This document shows positions 43,026-51,936 of a stretch of DNA of 54,274 nt, in pieces. The notes under the pieces are model-generated. The model ran no database searches. It worked only from the letters and a program-made list of their open reading frames with translations, and was not told where the DNA came from. The first letter of the stretch is position 1, and each line of letters begins with the position of its first letter. A program made the translations under genes and the position numbers. Origin of the DNA: Chloroflexota bacterium (lineage in GTDB: Bacteria > Chloroflexota > UBA6077 > JACCZL01); NCBI GenBank assembly GCA_030447245.1, contig JAUJPG010000032.1, forward strand, positions 1 to 54,274, in the 5' to 3' direction.

Positions 43026-43590
43026 GGTTTCGTTGCATCGGGCTGGGCAGGGTAGGCTAGCCATCCATCCATCAGCGAAAGGGGTGGCCATGACCTGTGT
43101 GCGTTGCGTGAGCGAGAGGACTCGCCGGGACGGGTGCACGTGACGGGGCGGGCAGCGCTGGCGCTGCCGCGACTGCCGGCGCCGGTTCACCGTCCGCTCA
43201 TCCAGCGCCTTCTCCCAGCATGGCTTCGGCGACAAGGTGAGCGCCTTGCGGTCCGCTGGTACGTCCGATACCGCCTCAGCGATGCCGGCCTCGCCGAGTG
43301 GCTGGCCGAGCGCGGGCTCAGCATCAATCTGAGCACCATCTATCGTTGGGACCGGCGTTTCCTGCTCCCTGCTGGGAGAGGCGGCCTGCCTCCACCGGCG
43401 ACCGGTCGGCGGGCGCTGGCAGGTGGACCATACCGATTGCCGGCGCAACGGGCGCTGAGTCTACTGCTACCGGGCGATCGACCAGGACGGGCAGGTCGTG
43501 GACGTGTACCTCTCGGAGCGGCGCAACCTGGTCGACGGACGACATCCGTCCTGAGTCGATGGCGGCAATGATCGAGGGCGCGCGGTAGTC
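43026..43590 (+). pseudogene. IS6-family transposase remnant with left end
   Basis: The left inverted end GGTTTCGTTGCA is at 43026-43037. From ATG 43090 the pieces are TCVRCVSERTRRDG and, after a stop, GGQRWRCRDCRRRFTVRSSS (zinc ribbon); in other frames LAVRWYVRYRLSDAGLAEWL, AERGLSINLSTIYRW and YRAIDQDGQVVDVYLSERRN. The order matches the copy at 6979-7638. The frame ends shortly after SERRN, so the catalytic C-terminal half and right end are deleted. Confidence 0.72.
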
Positions 43591-43618
43591 GGGCAGGGGG
43601 CCGACCGCGCCGTCCCAA

Positions 43619-44056
43619 TTGCGAGTCGACCGCCTCGGAGACTACAGCGACTTCGCGGGCTTGGCGGTTGGTGCCTTCACGGGGCCGCTCGACGGCACCA
43701 TGGTGAACTCGATGCTGCCGGTCCTGCCCCGCGAGCTCCAAGTCGACATCGCCACCACCGAGCGGCTGGCCCCATCGGTCACCCCGAAAGGTCTTCGGCG
43801 TGTCGTCTCGGACGACCTGGTGCCGAGGGCGGGCATCTACGCCCACCCGGTCGGCGAGGACGCCGAGAAGCCGGCCGAGGACCGACCGGCCGCGCGGCCC
43901 GAGGGCAGAACCGAGACCGGTCCGGCCCCGTTGCCGGGCCATGCCCAGACGCCGATCCGGACCGTCAGCCGGACGGCGGACGCAAGTCAGGCGTCGATCG
44001 ACGGCCCCGCGACCGTCCCGGTGCCGCCGGAGTCGGGCGCGAAGCAGCCGACTTGA
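43619..44056 (+). pseudogene. Possible MFS transporter N-terminal fragment
   Basis: The first 50 codons read DFAGLAVGAFTGPLDGTMVN, then SMLPVLPRELQVDIATTE, which resembles the first transmembrane helix and loop of drug-efflux MFS proteins ('..lDgtivn.aLP.i..el.......'). After that the frame becomes hydrophilic and Pro/Ala-rich with no helices, so the rest of the transporter is lost or out of frame. A chance open frame in the second half is likely. It directly follows the IS6 remnant. Confidence 0.4.
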
Positions 44057-44105
44057 GAGGCCCCGTTGCTGTCAGGGCGCGATTCCCAGTCCCGCGCCGA
44101 GGGGC

Positions 44106-44273
44106 CTAGGAAGGGTTCTCCTCGCCCGACTCGAACGCCTCCTCCTCGTTGATGAGGGCTTGTTGGGCAGGCGATCTGGTCGAATCGTGCTCACCCTCCG
44201 CGTCAGCTACCCGTTCGGTGCGAGGTGCGCCGGGGTCACCGGCGTCCTGTCCCTGCTCTCGCAGTGGTGTCAT
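44106..44273 (-). CDS. Small acidic protein, unknown
   Basis: A 55-residue hydrophilic, acidic protein rich in Glu, Asp and Ala, beginning MTPLREQGQDAGD and ending ALINEEEAFESGEENPS. The ATG at 44273 is preceded by GGAGATCCGAC, a good ribosome site. It has no hydrophobic core and may be intrinsically disordered. No family was recognised. Confidence 0.45.
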   Translation of the reverse strand: MTPLREQGQDAGDPGAPRTERVADAEGEHDSTRSPAQQALINEEEAFESGEENPS

Positions 44274-44667
44274 GTCGGATCTCCTTGTTGGGTCGGGCGC
44301 TCCGGGGAGCACCAACGCATGATCGGTCGCGGCCGACGCCCTGGAGCTCGCGGGAGCACAGTTCGTGAACGGTCAAGCACTCGTCATCCATCGCGCAGCC
44401 GCAGAGTGCTTCGCGACGACACCGCACGTACTGGCCATGGCGGCGGGTGACTGCCTCCTTGCCACTAGTAGTGCCCGAGTATAGCCACCCGACGAGTGGG
44501 TTCTGGCTCCACGCCGCCACGCAGGGAATACTATCTGGCTCTTCGGTCCGGCGGCACCTACGTCGCGGCCTCAGCAGTCAAGCACGCGCCCATGCATCCT
44601 GACCACCGTATCGAGGCCGAGAGGCTTGGCGAAGACAGGCGAGGCGAAGGTACGGTCAGCCCCTGGC
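44274..44667. other. 394-bp stretch with no supported gene
   Basis: Nothing convincing is seen; short frames on both strands lack motifs and starts. It should contain the promoter of the small gene at 44106-44273. Confidence 0.45.
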
Positions 44668-44868
44668 TCAGTCGAGCGTCCTGGACTCGGCGATCGCCGC
44701 GCGTCCCGCCTGGCCCGCGTCGTCTGCCTCGACGATGAAGTAGTCGCCGTTCGGCCACCGAGACTTGGCAGCGTCCTCGGCATCGTGGGCAGTCTCGAAA
44801 CCCCCGCTGTCGGTCAAGACGCGTTTCGACGAGCGCGGCCCCGACACATGAGCAATAAAGAACGGCAT
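44668..44868 (-). CDS. Small conserved-looking protein, unknown
   Basis: A 66-residue protein with a compact alpha/beta pattern: MPFFIAHVSGPRSSKRVLTD, FETAHDAEDAAKSRWPNGDY, FIVEADDAGQAGRAAIAES. GAGGAGCAAGG directly precedes the ATG at 44868. The alternating strand-helix-strand layout suggests a folded ferredoxin-like or beta-grasp mini-domain. No specific family is claimed. Confidence 0.55.
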   Translation of the reverse strand: MPFFIAHVSGPRSSKRVLTDSGGFETAHDAEDAAKSRWPNGDYFIVEADDAGQAGRAAIAESRTLD

Positions 44869-45115
44869 CCTTGCTCCTCATTCAGCAATTGTTCGCCTAC
44901 TCTGCGGAAGCTGCTGATGGATGCGGCGTGGAACTCGACGACCTCGTGGATCGAGGCGCGCACGCTCTGCCTCAGGTACGACGCCGGTCGCCGCCCGATG
45001 AGATGGTGCCGTGGCCGGCGCCGTCGAACGGCTGTCTGGCCTCGTCCACGATGCGCTCACCCAACGCGAGCTCCGACTGTTCGTGCAGATCGAGTCGCGG
45101 CGCCGACCGTGGACG

Positions 45116-45554
45116 TCAGGCGGTGGTATCGGCGCCGTCTCGGGAGTACCGCTCGTGCTCGCCGCGACCGGCCGATTGGTCGAGGAGGTAGTCGACGTCG
45201 CCGTGCGTGGCGAGGTCGGCCGCCTGGCGCGTCGGCGCCGTGGTCGGCGTTGCGGCCGCCTGGCGGGCGATGTTGACGTACCATCTTGCTCGACGCGGCC
45301 CGTCCAGCGGACCCGGCCGGGACGCGCGCGTCGAGGTCGCCGTACGCGCCGACGGCGAGCCCACGCGCCTCGGCCTTCGAGGGATCGAAGATCGGACCTG
45401 GGTCACCTTGCGGCCGAGTACGCCCCGTGCAACTCCACCACACGGAAGGCGGCGGCGGGGTCGTCGCACCCCGCGGCAGGCCGCTCGCCGCCATGGCGCG
45501 GCAGAGCGCCGCCGATGGCTGCCGAACCACGGGCTTGCGCTTGAAACCGAACAT
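45116..45554 (-). pseudogene. Unknown small protein, probable frameshift
   Basis: From ATG 45554 the frame gives MFGFKRKPVVRQPSAALCRA and later FDPSKAEARGLAVGAYGDLD. Near 45290 a shift leads to ARWYVNIARQAAATPTTAPT and LATHGDVDYLLDQSAGRGEH. The joined product would be about 145 residues and mostly hydrophilic. It could be two chance frames; the charged, helix-compatible segments make a decayed gene somewhat more likely. Confidence 0.3.
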
Positions 45555-46555
45555 GAGCCCACGCCCTTCCTCTCCCCTTGAATTTCGATACTCACGGACG
45601 TTCGGTACGGAGGGGAGAGGCCCTCGACGCGATGACGGACTTAGGTGCGACACCTCATGAGCATCGGACGGACAGCGACCTCCGTGGACCCACCTAGCCG
45701 GGCGCCCGGCCCGCCCTCGGTCGGACGCTCACTCTCTTCGGGGATGCCTCGGCCGAGGCGGCACCGCCGCCGCGAACATCCCGCCGGCTCGGTAGATGGG
45801 ATGGTCCGACGGAGCCATATCGACCCCCAAAGTCCTCAAGACTTCGGACGAAATGTTCTTGACGGGCGGTGTCGAGGTCACCGAAGAATCCCCTCGCGTG
45901 CGGGCCCGTAACAGCTTCGTTGGCCGCCCTCAGTATACGCGGAACGTCGTCCGTCGTCATCTCGGCCAGGAGGACCGCGATCGCAATGTACAACCTGCTC
46001 CACGCTTCGTGACAGGTCCAACATCGATGCCGAGAACTTGCTTGTGCGCCAGCAGCGCACGGTCCCGACGCACCCCACCAGCCGCGGCCCCGCCTCCGCG
46101 CCTGTAAAAAACCTTGACCCGGCCATACAAGACCGACGATCGCTGCACTCTTGGTGACCTGCGATGGCCCCTGTGGCGTCACGCGAGGCCCACGTGAGCC
46201 ACGAACGGCACACCTGGGCAGCCTCCGGCTATTCACCGGGCAACATGCATCGGCATGCACGTTCGATTCTGCTGAACCAGGGCCCAAACCGACACAGACT
46301 TTCCGCACGGTCTTCACACTGGCGCGCGGCTGGGAAGGGGAGCCAGAGCGAGTCAGCTTCGAGTGTGCCGGGTGAATATCACCTTCTGCAGCACCCGGGC
46401 CGGGTCATTCGGGGCCACTCCGGCTGACGAGCGTCTGTGCATGGAGGTGCCGGTCCTGCCAGAGTTGCGCTCGCTCCGGCCGTCTCAGAAACGAGGGCTT
46501 ATGGAACACCCACCTGCATACCTGCCCACCGTGCTGACGAGGTGTGGGTATAGAC
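45555..46555. other. 1-kb stretch with only weak coding signals
   Basis: On the minus strand at about 45810-46020 RLYIAIAVLLAEMTTDDVPR, ILRAANEAVTGPHARGFFGD and ARQEHFVRSLEDFGGRYG read like part of a helical protein, but neither a start nor a family is evident. At 46236-46272 lies the second copy of a 37-bp repeat. Nothing else is supported. Confidence 0.35.
46236..46272. repeat. 37-bp dispersed repeat, copy 2
   Basis: Matches 16159-16195 in the same orientation. Here the centre is a perfect palindrome, TGCAT-CGGC-ATGCA. Confidence 0.5.
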
Positions 46556-46588
46556 AGAGGCGGCATCCAGAGCCTGGATGCCGCCTCT
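46556..46588 (-). terminator. Strong hairpin after the small membrane-protein gene
   Basis: A perfect 15-bp stem (46556-46570 with 46574-46588) has a three-base loop. It lies 26 bases after the stop of the gene at 46614-46898. The T-run expected of an intrinsic terminator is poor, so it may also protect the transcript's 3' end. Confidence 0.65.
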
Positions 46589-46613
46589 CCAACAGACTGC
46601 GATTAGTCTGACC

Positions 46614-46898
46614 TTAGCGGCCGGCACCAACCAGGTTGGACGGGTGCTCGATCGCCTCATGACCATCCTGGAGTGCGTCCTCGTCGCTGGGCTGAAGGAT
46701 CTTGTAGGCCAGGGCGAACAGGATGAACGTCGGCGGCCACTGGCCGACGAAGACAGCGGCATCCTTCTTCCCGAACAGGCGCAAGAGCGCCGACACTGCA
46801 ATGCTACCAAGGGCGGCCCCGAGGTATGCCTGCGTTGGGACCACCTCCATCAGCTTCAGGTAGGTAGCCGTTGTCTCGGTCACGTCGTTCGATTGCAT
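46614..46898 (-). CDS. Small membrane protein, unknown
   Basis: A 94-residue protein with two hydrophobic segments, AYLGAALGSIAVSALLRLFG and WPPTFILFALAYKILQP, joined by a short basic loop (KKD), followed by a hydrophilic tail. Both ends are probably on the same side of the membrane. The ATG at 46898 follows AAAGGGGAC. A strong hairpin closes the transcript. The function is unknown; the gene looks intact. Confidence 0.65.
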   Translation of the reverse strand: MQSNDVTETTATYLKLMEVVPTQAYLGAALGSIAVSALLRLFGKKDAAVFVGQWPPTFILFALAYKILQPSDEDALQDGHEAIEHPSNLVGAGR

Positions 46899-46960
46899 CA
46901 AGTCCCCTTTGAAATCGCGGTAGTGCAGAATAGGGGCGCAGGAAGCGTGCCAGGTCCGTC

Positions 46961-47238
46961 TCATGACCACGGACTGACCTTTTGACGCTCCAGGGTGAAG
47001 TTGAGGGTGTGGCTGCCTTCGCCAGGTCCTACGACGAGTTGATCGCGGGAGTCGAGCAGAGGCGCCGGTGGTTTCGGTAGCGTTCTGGAGGTGCCGAGAT
47101 GAAAGCCTCGCCGCGAAGGGTCGGACGGCGGCGTGTCGTCCACGAGGCCGTTCGACAGGCCGGGCAGCGCAGGTAGCCCTGCAGGTCAGGGCGACGGTCG
47201 CAGATGATCGGGGCGACGAGGCGGGCCAGCTCCACCAC
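46961..47238 (-). pseudogene. Possible small zinc-binding protein, frameshifted
   Basis: The frame from 47238 gives MVELARLVAPIICDRRPDLQ and GYLRCPACRTASWTTRRRPT, with a C-P-A-C pair; near 47090 a shift would lead to LDSRDQLVVGPGEGSHTLNF and TLERQKVS before a stop. The two parts have protein-like composition and would make about 90 residues. This is weak evidence. Confidence 0.25.
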
Positions 47239-47337
47239 GTCGACGGCTTTGCCCCCTTGGTCGCCACCCGCAAGCCGTGGTGGCCCCGTTCGTGCATCGC
47301 CGTCCTGCCTGATCTTGTCGTCGGAAGGTAGTCACTG

Positions 47338-48699
47338 ATGCCATTCACGCCGTTTCTTCTCCCGATCACCTGGGGGATTGGGCTGTTGTCCCTCGCGTTG
47401 GTCGGTGGCGGCCTCTATGTCGTCTGGCTGTGGTATGTCGGCGCCGTCGTCGGCACGGCCTATCTCGTGGGCGGGGTCGCCTCGGTCATCTGGACCTTCG
47501 CCGGTCGCTGGATCGTCCTCTGGCTCCTGCGTCGGCCGGGTCCTGACGAGCCGCGAGGAACGCGTGATGGCTCGTCCCAGCGGGTGCAGCGGCCAGACGG
47601 CACCGAACTGCGGGTCGAATGCTACGGCCCGCCCGATGCGCCGCCGATCATCCTGACCCACGGGTGGGGCACCAACAGCACCGAGTGGTATTACGCCAAG
47701 CGCCAGTTGGCCGACCGCTTCCGGCTGATCGTCTGGGACCTACCCGGGCTGGGGAAATCCCGCGGCCCGAACGACGACAATTACCATCTAGAGAAGATGG
47801 CCGAGGACCTCGAAGCCGTTGTTGCAGTGGCGGGTGAGCAGCCCGTCATCCTGCTCGGACACAGCATCGGCGGCATGATCAGCCTGACGTTTTGTCGGCG
47901 CTTCCCGCAGTACCTGGGCCGCCGGGTAGCCGGCCTGGTGCTCGTGGACACCACCTACACCAATCCAGTGCGGACCACTTCGTTCAGCAGCGTCTGCCGC
48001 GTCCTGCAAGCGCCGCTTCTGACGCCGCTCCTCCACCTGACGATCTGGCTGTCGCCGATCGTGTGGCTGATGAACTGGCTGAGCTACCTCAATGGCTCGG
48101 CCCATATCCAGTCGGCCCTGACCGGCTTCACGGGCCACGAATCGCGAGGGCAGTTGGACTTCGCCGCCCGGTTCACGCCGCTGTGCTCCCCCGCGGTCCT
48201 CGCGCGTGGCATGCTCGCCACGTTCGCCTACGACGAGACGGCCACGCTGCCCACGATCGGGGTCCCGACCCTGGTCCTGACCGGACATCTCGATCGCGTC
48301 CTGGTGCCTGAGGCCAGCCTGCACATGTGCGAGGCGATGCCATCGGCGTACCTGGTGAAGCTCCAGCCGGCCGGACACATGGGCCTTTTGGAGCAGCATG
48401 TGCGCTTCGGCGAGGCGGTCGGCCAGTTCAGCGCGAGGTGCTTCGGCGCCACCCGAGTCGGGGCGAGCGCTCCGGCTGGCCAACCGGTCCCCCCACACCA
48501 CACGTCGTCACGACTTTGCCACCGCGACCACGGCCGGATAGCGCCCACCGTGTTGCAACAGCCGCCAGAGGTAGCCGCCCGCGACCAGCGCCTGTTTCGA
48601 GCTGGTGGCTTAGCGTCGCGCCGAACACGCGCAGGATGCGGCCGACTGGCAGCGAAGGTGCCGGACCGGCACTACCGATCATCGGCAACGTACAGGTGA
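47338..48699 (+). CDS. Membrane-anchored alpha/beta hydrolase
   Basis: A 453-residue protein. Two or three N-terminal hydrophobic helices (about residues 5-65) anchor it, followed by an alpha/beta-hydrolase domain: oxyanion region ILTHGWGTN (105-113), nucleophile elbow LLGHSIGGM (172-180, Ser176), an acid candidate in VLTGHLDRVLVPE, and catalytic His in QPAGHMGLLEQH. The catalytic triad seems complete. After about residue 370 the sequence becomes Arg/Pro-rich and unlike hydrolases, so a frameshift may have replaced the natural C terminus; the real domain probably ends near 48450. The substrate is an ester or similar bond, unidentified. Confidence 0.8.
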   Translation: MPFTPFLLPITWGIGLLSLALVGGGLYVVWLWYVGAVVGTAYLVGGVASVIWTFAGRWIVLWLLRRPGPDEPRGTRDGSSQRVQRPDGTELRVECYGPPDAPPIILTHGWGTNSTEWYYAKRQLADRFRLIVWDLPGLGKSRGPNDDNYHLEKMAEDLEAVVAVAGEQPVILLGHSIGGMISLTFCRRFPQYLGRRVAGLVLVDTTYTNPVRTTSFSSVCRVLQAPLLTPLLHLTIWLSPIVWLMNWLSYLNGSAHIQSALTGFTGHESRGQLDFAARFTPLCSPAVLARGMLATFAYDETATLPTIGVPTLVLTGHLDRVLVPEASLHMCEAMPSAYLVKLQPAGHMGLLEQHVRFGEAVGQFSARCFGATRVGASAPAGQPVPPHHTSSRLCHRDHGRIAPTVLQQPPEVAARDQRLFRAGGLASRRTRAGCGRLAAKVPDRHYRSSATYR

Positions 48700-48904
48700 G
48701 TTTCGGCGAGGCGATCCAGTACCAACGCCGAGTGGACCGCTAAACTCCTCCGTCTAGCCGAGCTCCCGGCTCCAGCTCACGGTCCAGAGTCCAGATCCGG
48801 ACCCGATGGAGTGGTGCCACCGGCCTCACTTGCAGGCCCGTGCGATACAATCGCTAGCTGTCGCGGGGGCGATGATCCTCCCTCTGGCACGCGAGGTCAG
48901 CCCC

Positions 48905-49186
48905 ATGTCCAATGCAAGAACCGACCTCCAAGGCCGAATTGTCTCTGACCCGAACATCATGCTCGGCAAGCCTACCGTGCGTGGCACTCGTATCCCGGTC
49001 GAACTGGTCCTGGAGCAACTCTCCTATAACCTTGACCCCGAGGAGCTTATCGCTGCCTATCCACGCCTGAGTGAGGATGATGTCAAGGCTTGTATCGCCT
49101 ACGCCCAGCGCGCGCTCAAGGCGAAGCGGCTGCGAACCTTGACTCATCGCGAGCAGCCTGCTGGTGCCCACAGCACCAGCGTATGA
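48905..49186 (+). CDS. DUF433 protein (antitoxin-type)
   Basis: A 93-residue DUF433 protein with a helix-turn-helix-like fold: RIVSDPNIMLGKPTVRGTRI followed by PVELVLEQLSYNLDPEELIA and YPRLSEDDVKACIAYA. The 'GKP.irGtRi.v..il..l..G.s.eeil..yp.lt.edv.aal.ya' signature is complete. DUF433 proteins typically pair with PIN-like DUF5615 toxins as putative toxin-antitoxin systems. The ATG at 48905 follows GCGAGGTC. The toxin-type gene overlaps its stop (ATGA). Confidence 0.85.
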   Translation: MSNARTDLQGRIVSDPNIMLGKPTVRGTRIPVELVLEQLSYNLDPEELIAAYPRLSEDDVKACIAYAQRALKAKRLRTLTHREQPAGAHSTSV

Positions 49187-49542
49187 AGTTCCTGATTGAC
49201 GAGAGTGCAGATCTGCGCCTGGCCGCCTAGCTCAGAAGTCTCGGTCATTACGTCATGGCCGCGGCGGCTGATTACTCGCCCGCTCTGGCTGACCCAGACG
49301 TTCTGGAGATCGCGAAGCGGGAACAACGCATCCTGATCACCTTCGATCGCGACTTCGGCGAACTCGTCGTCAGCAAAGGCCATCCTCACGCGGGTGTGTA
49401 GTATTCCCGGTCGGGGCCGATCGAGCTTCCGACCGAGATCGCCCGCCTCGACTTCGTCCTCTCCCGCTACTCGGACCGCCTCGACCAGTTCGTTGTCGTC
49501 ACTCGGACAACCGTTCGCGTGCGCACGCGCCAACAACGCTGA
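49183..49542 (+). pseudogene. DUF5615 PIN-like toxin with two in-frame amber codons
   Basis: The ATG at 49183 overlaps the DUF433 stop. The 119-codon frame reads MKFLIDESADLRLAA, TAG (49228-49230), LRSLGHYVMAAAADYSPALA, DPDVLEIAKREQRILITFDR and DFGELVVSKGHPHAGV, TAG (49399-49401), YSRSGPIELPTEIARLDFVL, ending VRTRQQR. These are the DUF5615 features: the first acidic residue in LIDE, then ITFDRDFGELV with its two Asp residues. Apart from the two stops the gene is full length and unshifted, so the toxin seems to have been silenced recently. Confidence 0.75.
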
Positions 49543-49723
49543 CGACTTTGCCGACACCCTGCTCGATCCGGCGGCGCAGTACTACCTCGGGGTGCTGCAC
49601 GTCAGCGGACCCCTGCTTAGGAGCCGCTACGAGTTCGGCATCCGAGTGGCCAAGGTGTTCGCGGTCGCCGCGAGTAGTTGGCGAACCACTCCCAGGGCGC
49701 GAGGTGGTCGGCACGGGCTCCGA

Positions 49724-50641
49724 TCACGCCTGTTGCTGCTTGGCGAGGTCGGCAAGGCGGAGGCCGACGATCTCCTCCAGCACTGTGACGATCGCGCCGC
49801 TGGCCCAGTCGCCGCGGCCCTTGCCGACCGTGGCGGTGAACAGTTCCCCCGAGATCGCCATCGTCTGAAGCGGCACACCCAGGCCGGCGGCCAGGTTTTG
49901 CCCGAGGCGAAGGTCTTTCTGTCCGAGCACGACGCGGAAGCCGGGGGTGTAATCGCCGGTCAACACCTGGGTCGGGATAGCCCCGCGCAGGTGCCCGTGA
50001 CCGGTGGTGCTGGCCTGGAGCACTTCCAGTGTACGGTGAAGGTCCAATCCTGCTTTACCGGCCAGCACCATTGCCTCCACGCTGGCCGTCAGCATGGTCA
50101 ACGAGAGCAGGTTGTGGACGAGCTTCAGCGTGATTCCGTGTCCGGGCGGCCCGACGTGGAAGACGTCGCTGCCGGTCGCTTCGAGCACGGGCTGGACCGC
50201 CTGGAAGTCCTCGGGCTCGGCACCGACCATGAAGAGCAACGTCCCCTCGTCAGCTTCTTTCGACGAGCGGCCCATCCCAGCGTCGACCATTCGGATCCCG
50301 CGTGCTGCCAGAGCCGAGCTCACCGCCAGCGACACGGCCGGCTCGATCGTGCTGCAGTCCATCACGATCGTGCCTCGCCGCGCCCCCTCGGCGACCCCGT
50401 TGGTCCCCAGTACCACCGCCTCGACGTCGGGCCCGTTTGGAAGCACGGTCACGACGACGTCCGAGCGCTCGGCCACTGCCCGCGGCGTATCGACACCTTC
50501 GGCCCCGAGCACCTGCAATGGCTCGATCGCGGCCAGGTTCGCGTCGTAGACCGTTAGCGGGAAGCCGTGCGCGATCAGATTCTTGCCGATCCCTCGACCC
50601 ATCGAGCCAAGCCCGACGAGGCCGACACGTTGTTCGGGCAT
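49724..50641 (-). CDS. Beta-hydroxyacid dehydrogenase (3-hydroxyisobutyrate dehydrogenase family)
   Basis: A 305-residue NAD(P)-dependent oxidoreductase. The Rossmann loop is VGLVGLGSMGRGIGKNLIAH (residues 5-24), the substrate loop DCSTIEPAVSLAV, the second signature VDAGMGRSSKEADEGTLLFM, and the catalytic Lys in GHGITLKLVHNLL. The C-terminal helical domain has PGFRVVLGQKDLRLGQNLA. The usual DAPVSGG reads DAGMGRS, so the substrate may differ from hydroxyisobutyrate; tartronate-semialdehyde and gamma-hydroxybutyrate enzymes are related options. The ATG at 50641 has GGAGGTC upstream. It stands alone. Confidence 0.87.
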   Translation of the reverse strand: MPEQRVGLVGLGSMGRGIGKNLIAHGFPLTVYDANLAAIEPLQVLGAEGVDTPRAVAERSDVVVTVLPNGPDVEAVVLGTNGVAEGARRGTIVMDCSTIEPAVSLAVSSALAARGIRMVDAGMGRSSKEADEGTLLFMVGAEPEDFQAVQPVLEATGSDVFHVGPPGHGITLKLVHNLLSLTMLTASVEAMVLAGKAGLDLHRTLEVLQASTTGHGHLRGAIPTQVLTGDYTPGFRVVLGQKDLRLGQNLAAGLGVPLQTMAISGELFTATVGKGRGDWASGAIVTVLEEIVGLRLADLAKQQQA

Positions 50642-50840
50642 AGCTGCTGACCTCCGCAGGGGCACGGCACGGCCCTAAGTGCCGCGGGCGTGTGTCTTCG
50701 TGCCGTCCAGCGCAATAGTAGCGTGGCAGGGCGAACGCTAGGCAGCCATGGCTGCCAGACGGACGCCGAAAGACGACGATGTCCGCGGGGCGACGCCGGT
50801 CGGGGTGACCCCGACTGCTCAGACGCGCGGCTTCGTCCGG

Positions 50841-51242
50841 TTACTTCGGGTCGAGCTTCAGCGACGCCGAATTAATGCAATAGCGTTGGCCGTCCGGGCC
50901 GGGGCCATCGTCGAAGACGTGACCGAGGTGCCCCCCACAGGTGCGGCAGGTGACCTCCGTGCGAGTCATGCCGAAGCTGCGATCGGTGTGCAGCTGGACG
51001 GCGGCTGTGACCGCCGGTTCCGTGAAACTGGGCCAGCCGGTGCCTGAATCGAACTTCGTGTCCGAGTGGAAGAGCTCCGCGTCACAGCCCGCGCAACGAT
51101 ACGTGCCATCCACCTTGGCGTGAACGTACTCGCCGCTGAACGGTCGCTCGGTCCCCTTGCGGCGGAGGACTTCGTACTGCTCAGGAGTAAGCTGCTCACG
51201 CCACTCCTGATCACTCTTAGAGACACTGGTGTCGGTACTCAT
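50841..51242 (-). CDS. msrB: Peptide-methionine (R)-S-oxide reductase MsrB
   Basis: A 133-residue MsrB that reduces the R-epimer of methionine sulfoxide in proteins using thioredoxin. Zinc ligands are Cys50/Cys53 (CAGC) and Cys99/Cys102 (CRTC); the catalytic Cys122 lies in RYCINSASL. FDSGTGWPSF and GHLGHVFDDGP are the family's substrate-binding stretches. GGAGGTGACG precedes the ATG at 51242. It is divergent from msrA, with a 155-bp shared regulatory region, consistent with joint control under oxidative stress. Confidence 0.96.
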   Translation of the reverse strand: MSTDTSVSKSDQEWREQLTPEQYEVLRRKGTERPFSGEYVHAKVDGTYRCAGCDAELFHSDTKFDSGTGWPSFTEPAVTAAVQLHTDRSFGMTRTEVTCRTCGGHLGHVFDDGPGPDGQRYCINSASLKLDPK

Positions 51243-51397
51243 AGATGCGTCACCTCCCTGGATGTACAGTATACGGCCGAGACCTTTCAAGGTTCCTACG
51301 AGCATATCTTGGAACCGAGTGCGGCGGCGGGGCACACTTGGGGTGGAACTCGCCACGAGCGGGCAGGGGTAGGCGCCAGACCGCCTGAGGAGGAACG

Positions 51398-51877
51398 ATG
51401 ACGACGCAGAAGGCCACCTTTGGAGCAGGCTGCTTCTGGGGTGTTGAGGCCACGTTTCGGCAGACGCCCGGAGTGGTCGCCACGGCCGTTGGCTATGCGG
51501 GCGGGACGACCGAGAACCCGACGTACAAGGAGGTGTGTTCCGACCGAACGGGTCATGCTGAGGTGGTCGAAGTCGAGTACGACGCGTCTCGCGTGTCCTA
51601 CGAGGATCTCCTGAAGATCTTCTGGGAGAATCACGACCCAACCCAGCTGAACCGGCAAGGTCCAGACGTCGGCTCGCAGTACCGCTCCGTCGTCTTCTTC
51701 CATACGCCGGAGCAGGCGGCAACAGCGCGGTCGTCCAAGGAGCGGCTCGAGGCGTCGGGACGGTTCCGCCGCCCGATCGTGACCGAAATCGTCGAGGCGC
51801 CAACCTTCTATCCCGCGGAGGACTATCACCAGCAATATCTGGAGAAGCGCGGGCTGGCCCACTGCTCCATCGGCTAA
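51398..51877 (+). CDS. msrA: Peptide-methionine (S)-S-oxide reductase MsrA
   Basis: A 159-residue MsrA that reduces the S-epimer of methionine sulfoxide. The catalytic motif GCFWG is at residues 11-15 (Cys12), with VGYAGG and [20 protein letters not shown] following, then [20 protein letters not shown] and [12 protein letters not shown]. All active-site residues are visible. The ATG at 51398 follows GAGGAGGAACG. It is divergent from msrB; together they repair both sulfoxide epimers. Confidence 0.96.
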   Translation: MTTQKATFGAGCFWGVEATFRQTPGVVATAVGYAGGTTENPTYKEVCSDRTGHAEVVEVEYDASRVSYEDLLKIFWENHDPTQLNRQGPDVGSQYRSVVFFHTPEQAATARSSKERLEASGRFRRPIVTEIVEAPTFYPAEDYHQQYLEKRGLAHCSIG

Positions 51878-51936
51878 GGCGCCATTACGCCTCTTGATGG
51901 TGGGCGCCGATCTGCCCGAGGATCCCGGCCAGGACC

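Noticed and set aside
48450..48699. A natural 80-residue C-terminal extension of the alpha/beta hydrolase
   Set aside because: The segment is Arg/Pro-rich and unlike the domain before it. It more likely reflects reading past a frameshift than a real extension.
25156..49401. Reassignment of TAG (or TGA) as a sense codon
   Set aside because: Intact genes such as pstB and kinase 1 end in TAG, and phoU and both regulators end in TGA. The in-frame stops occur only in transposase, toxin and duplicated genes that are expected to decay.
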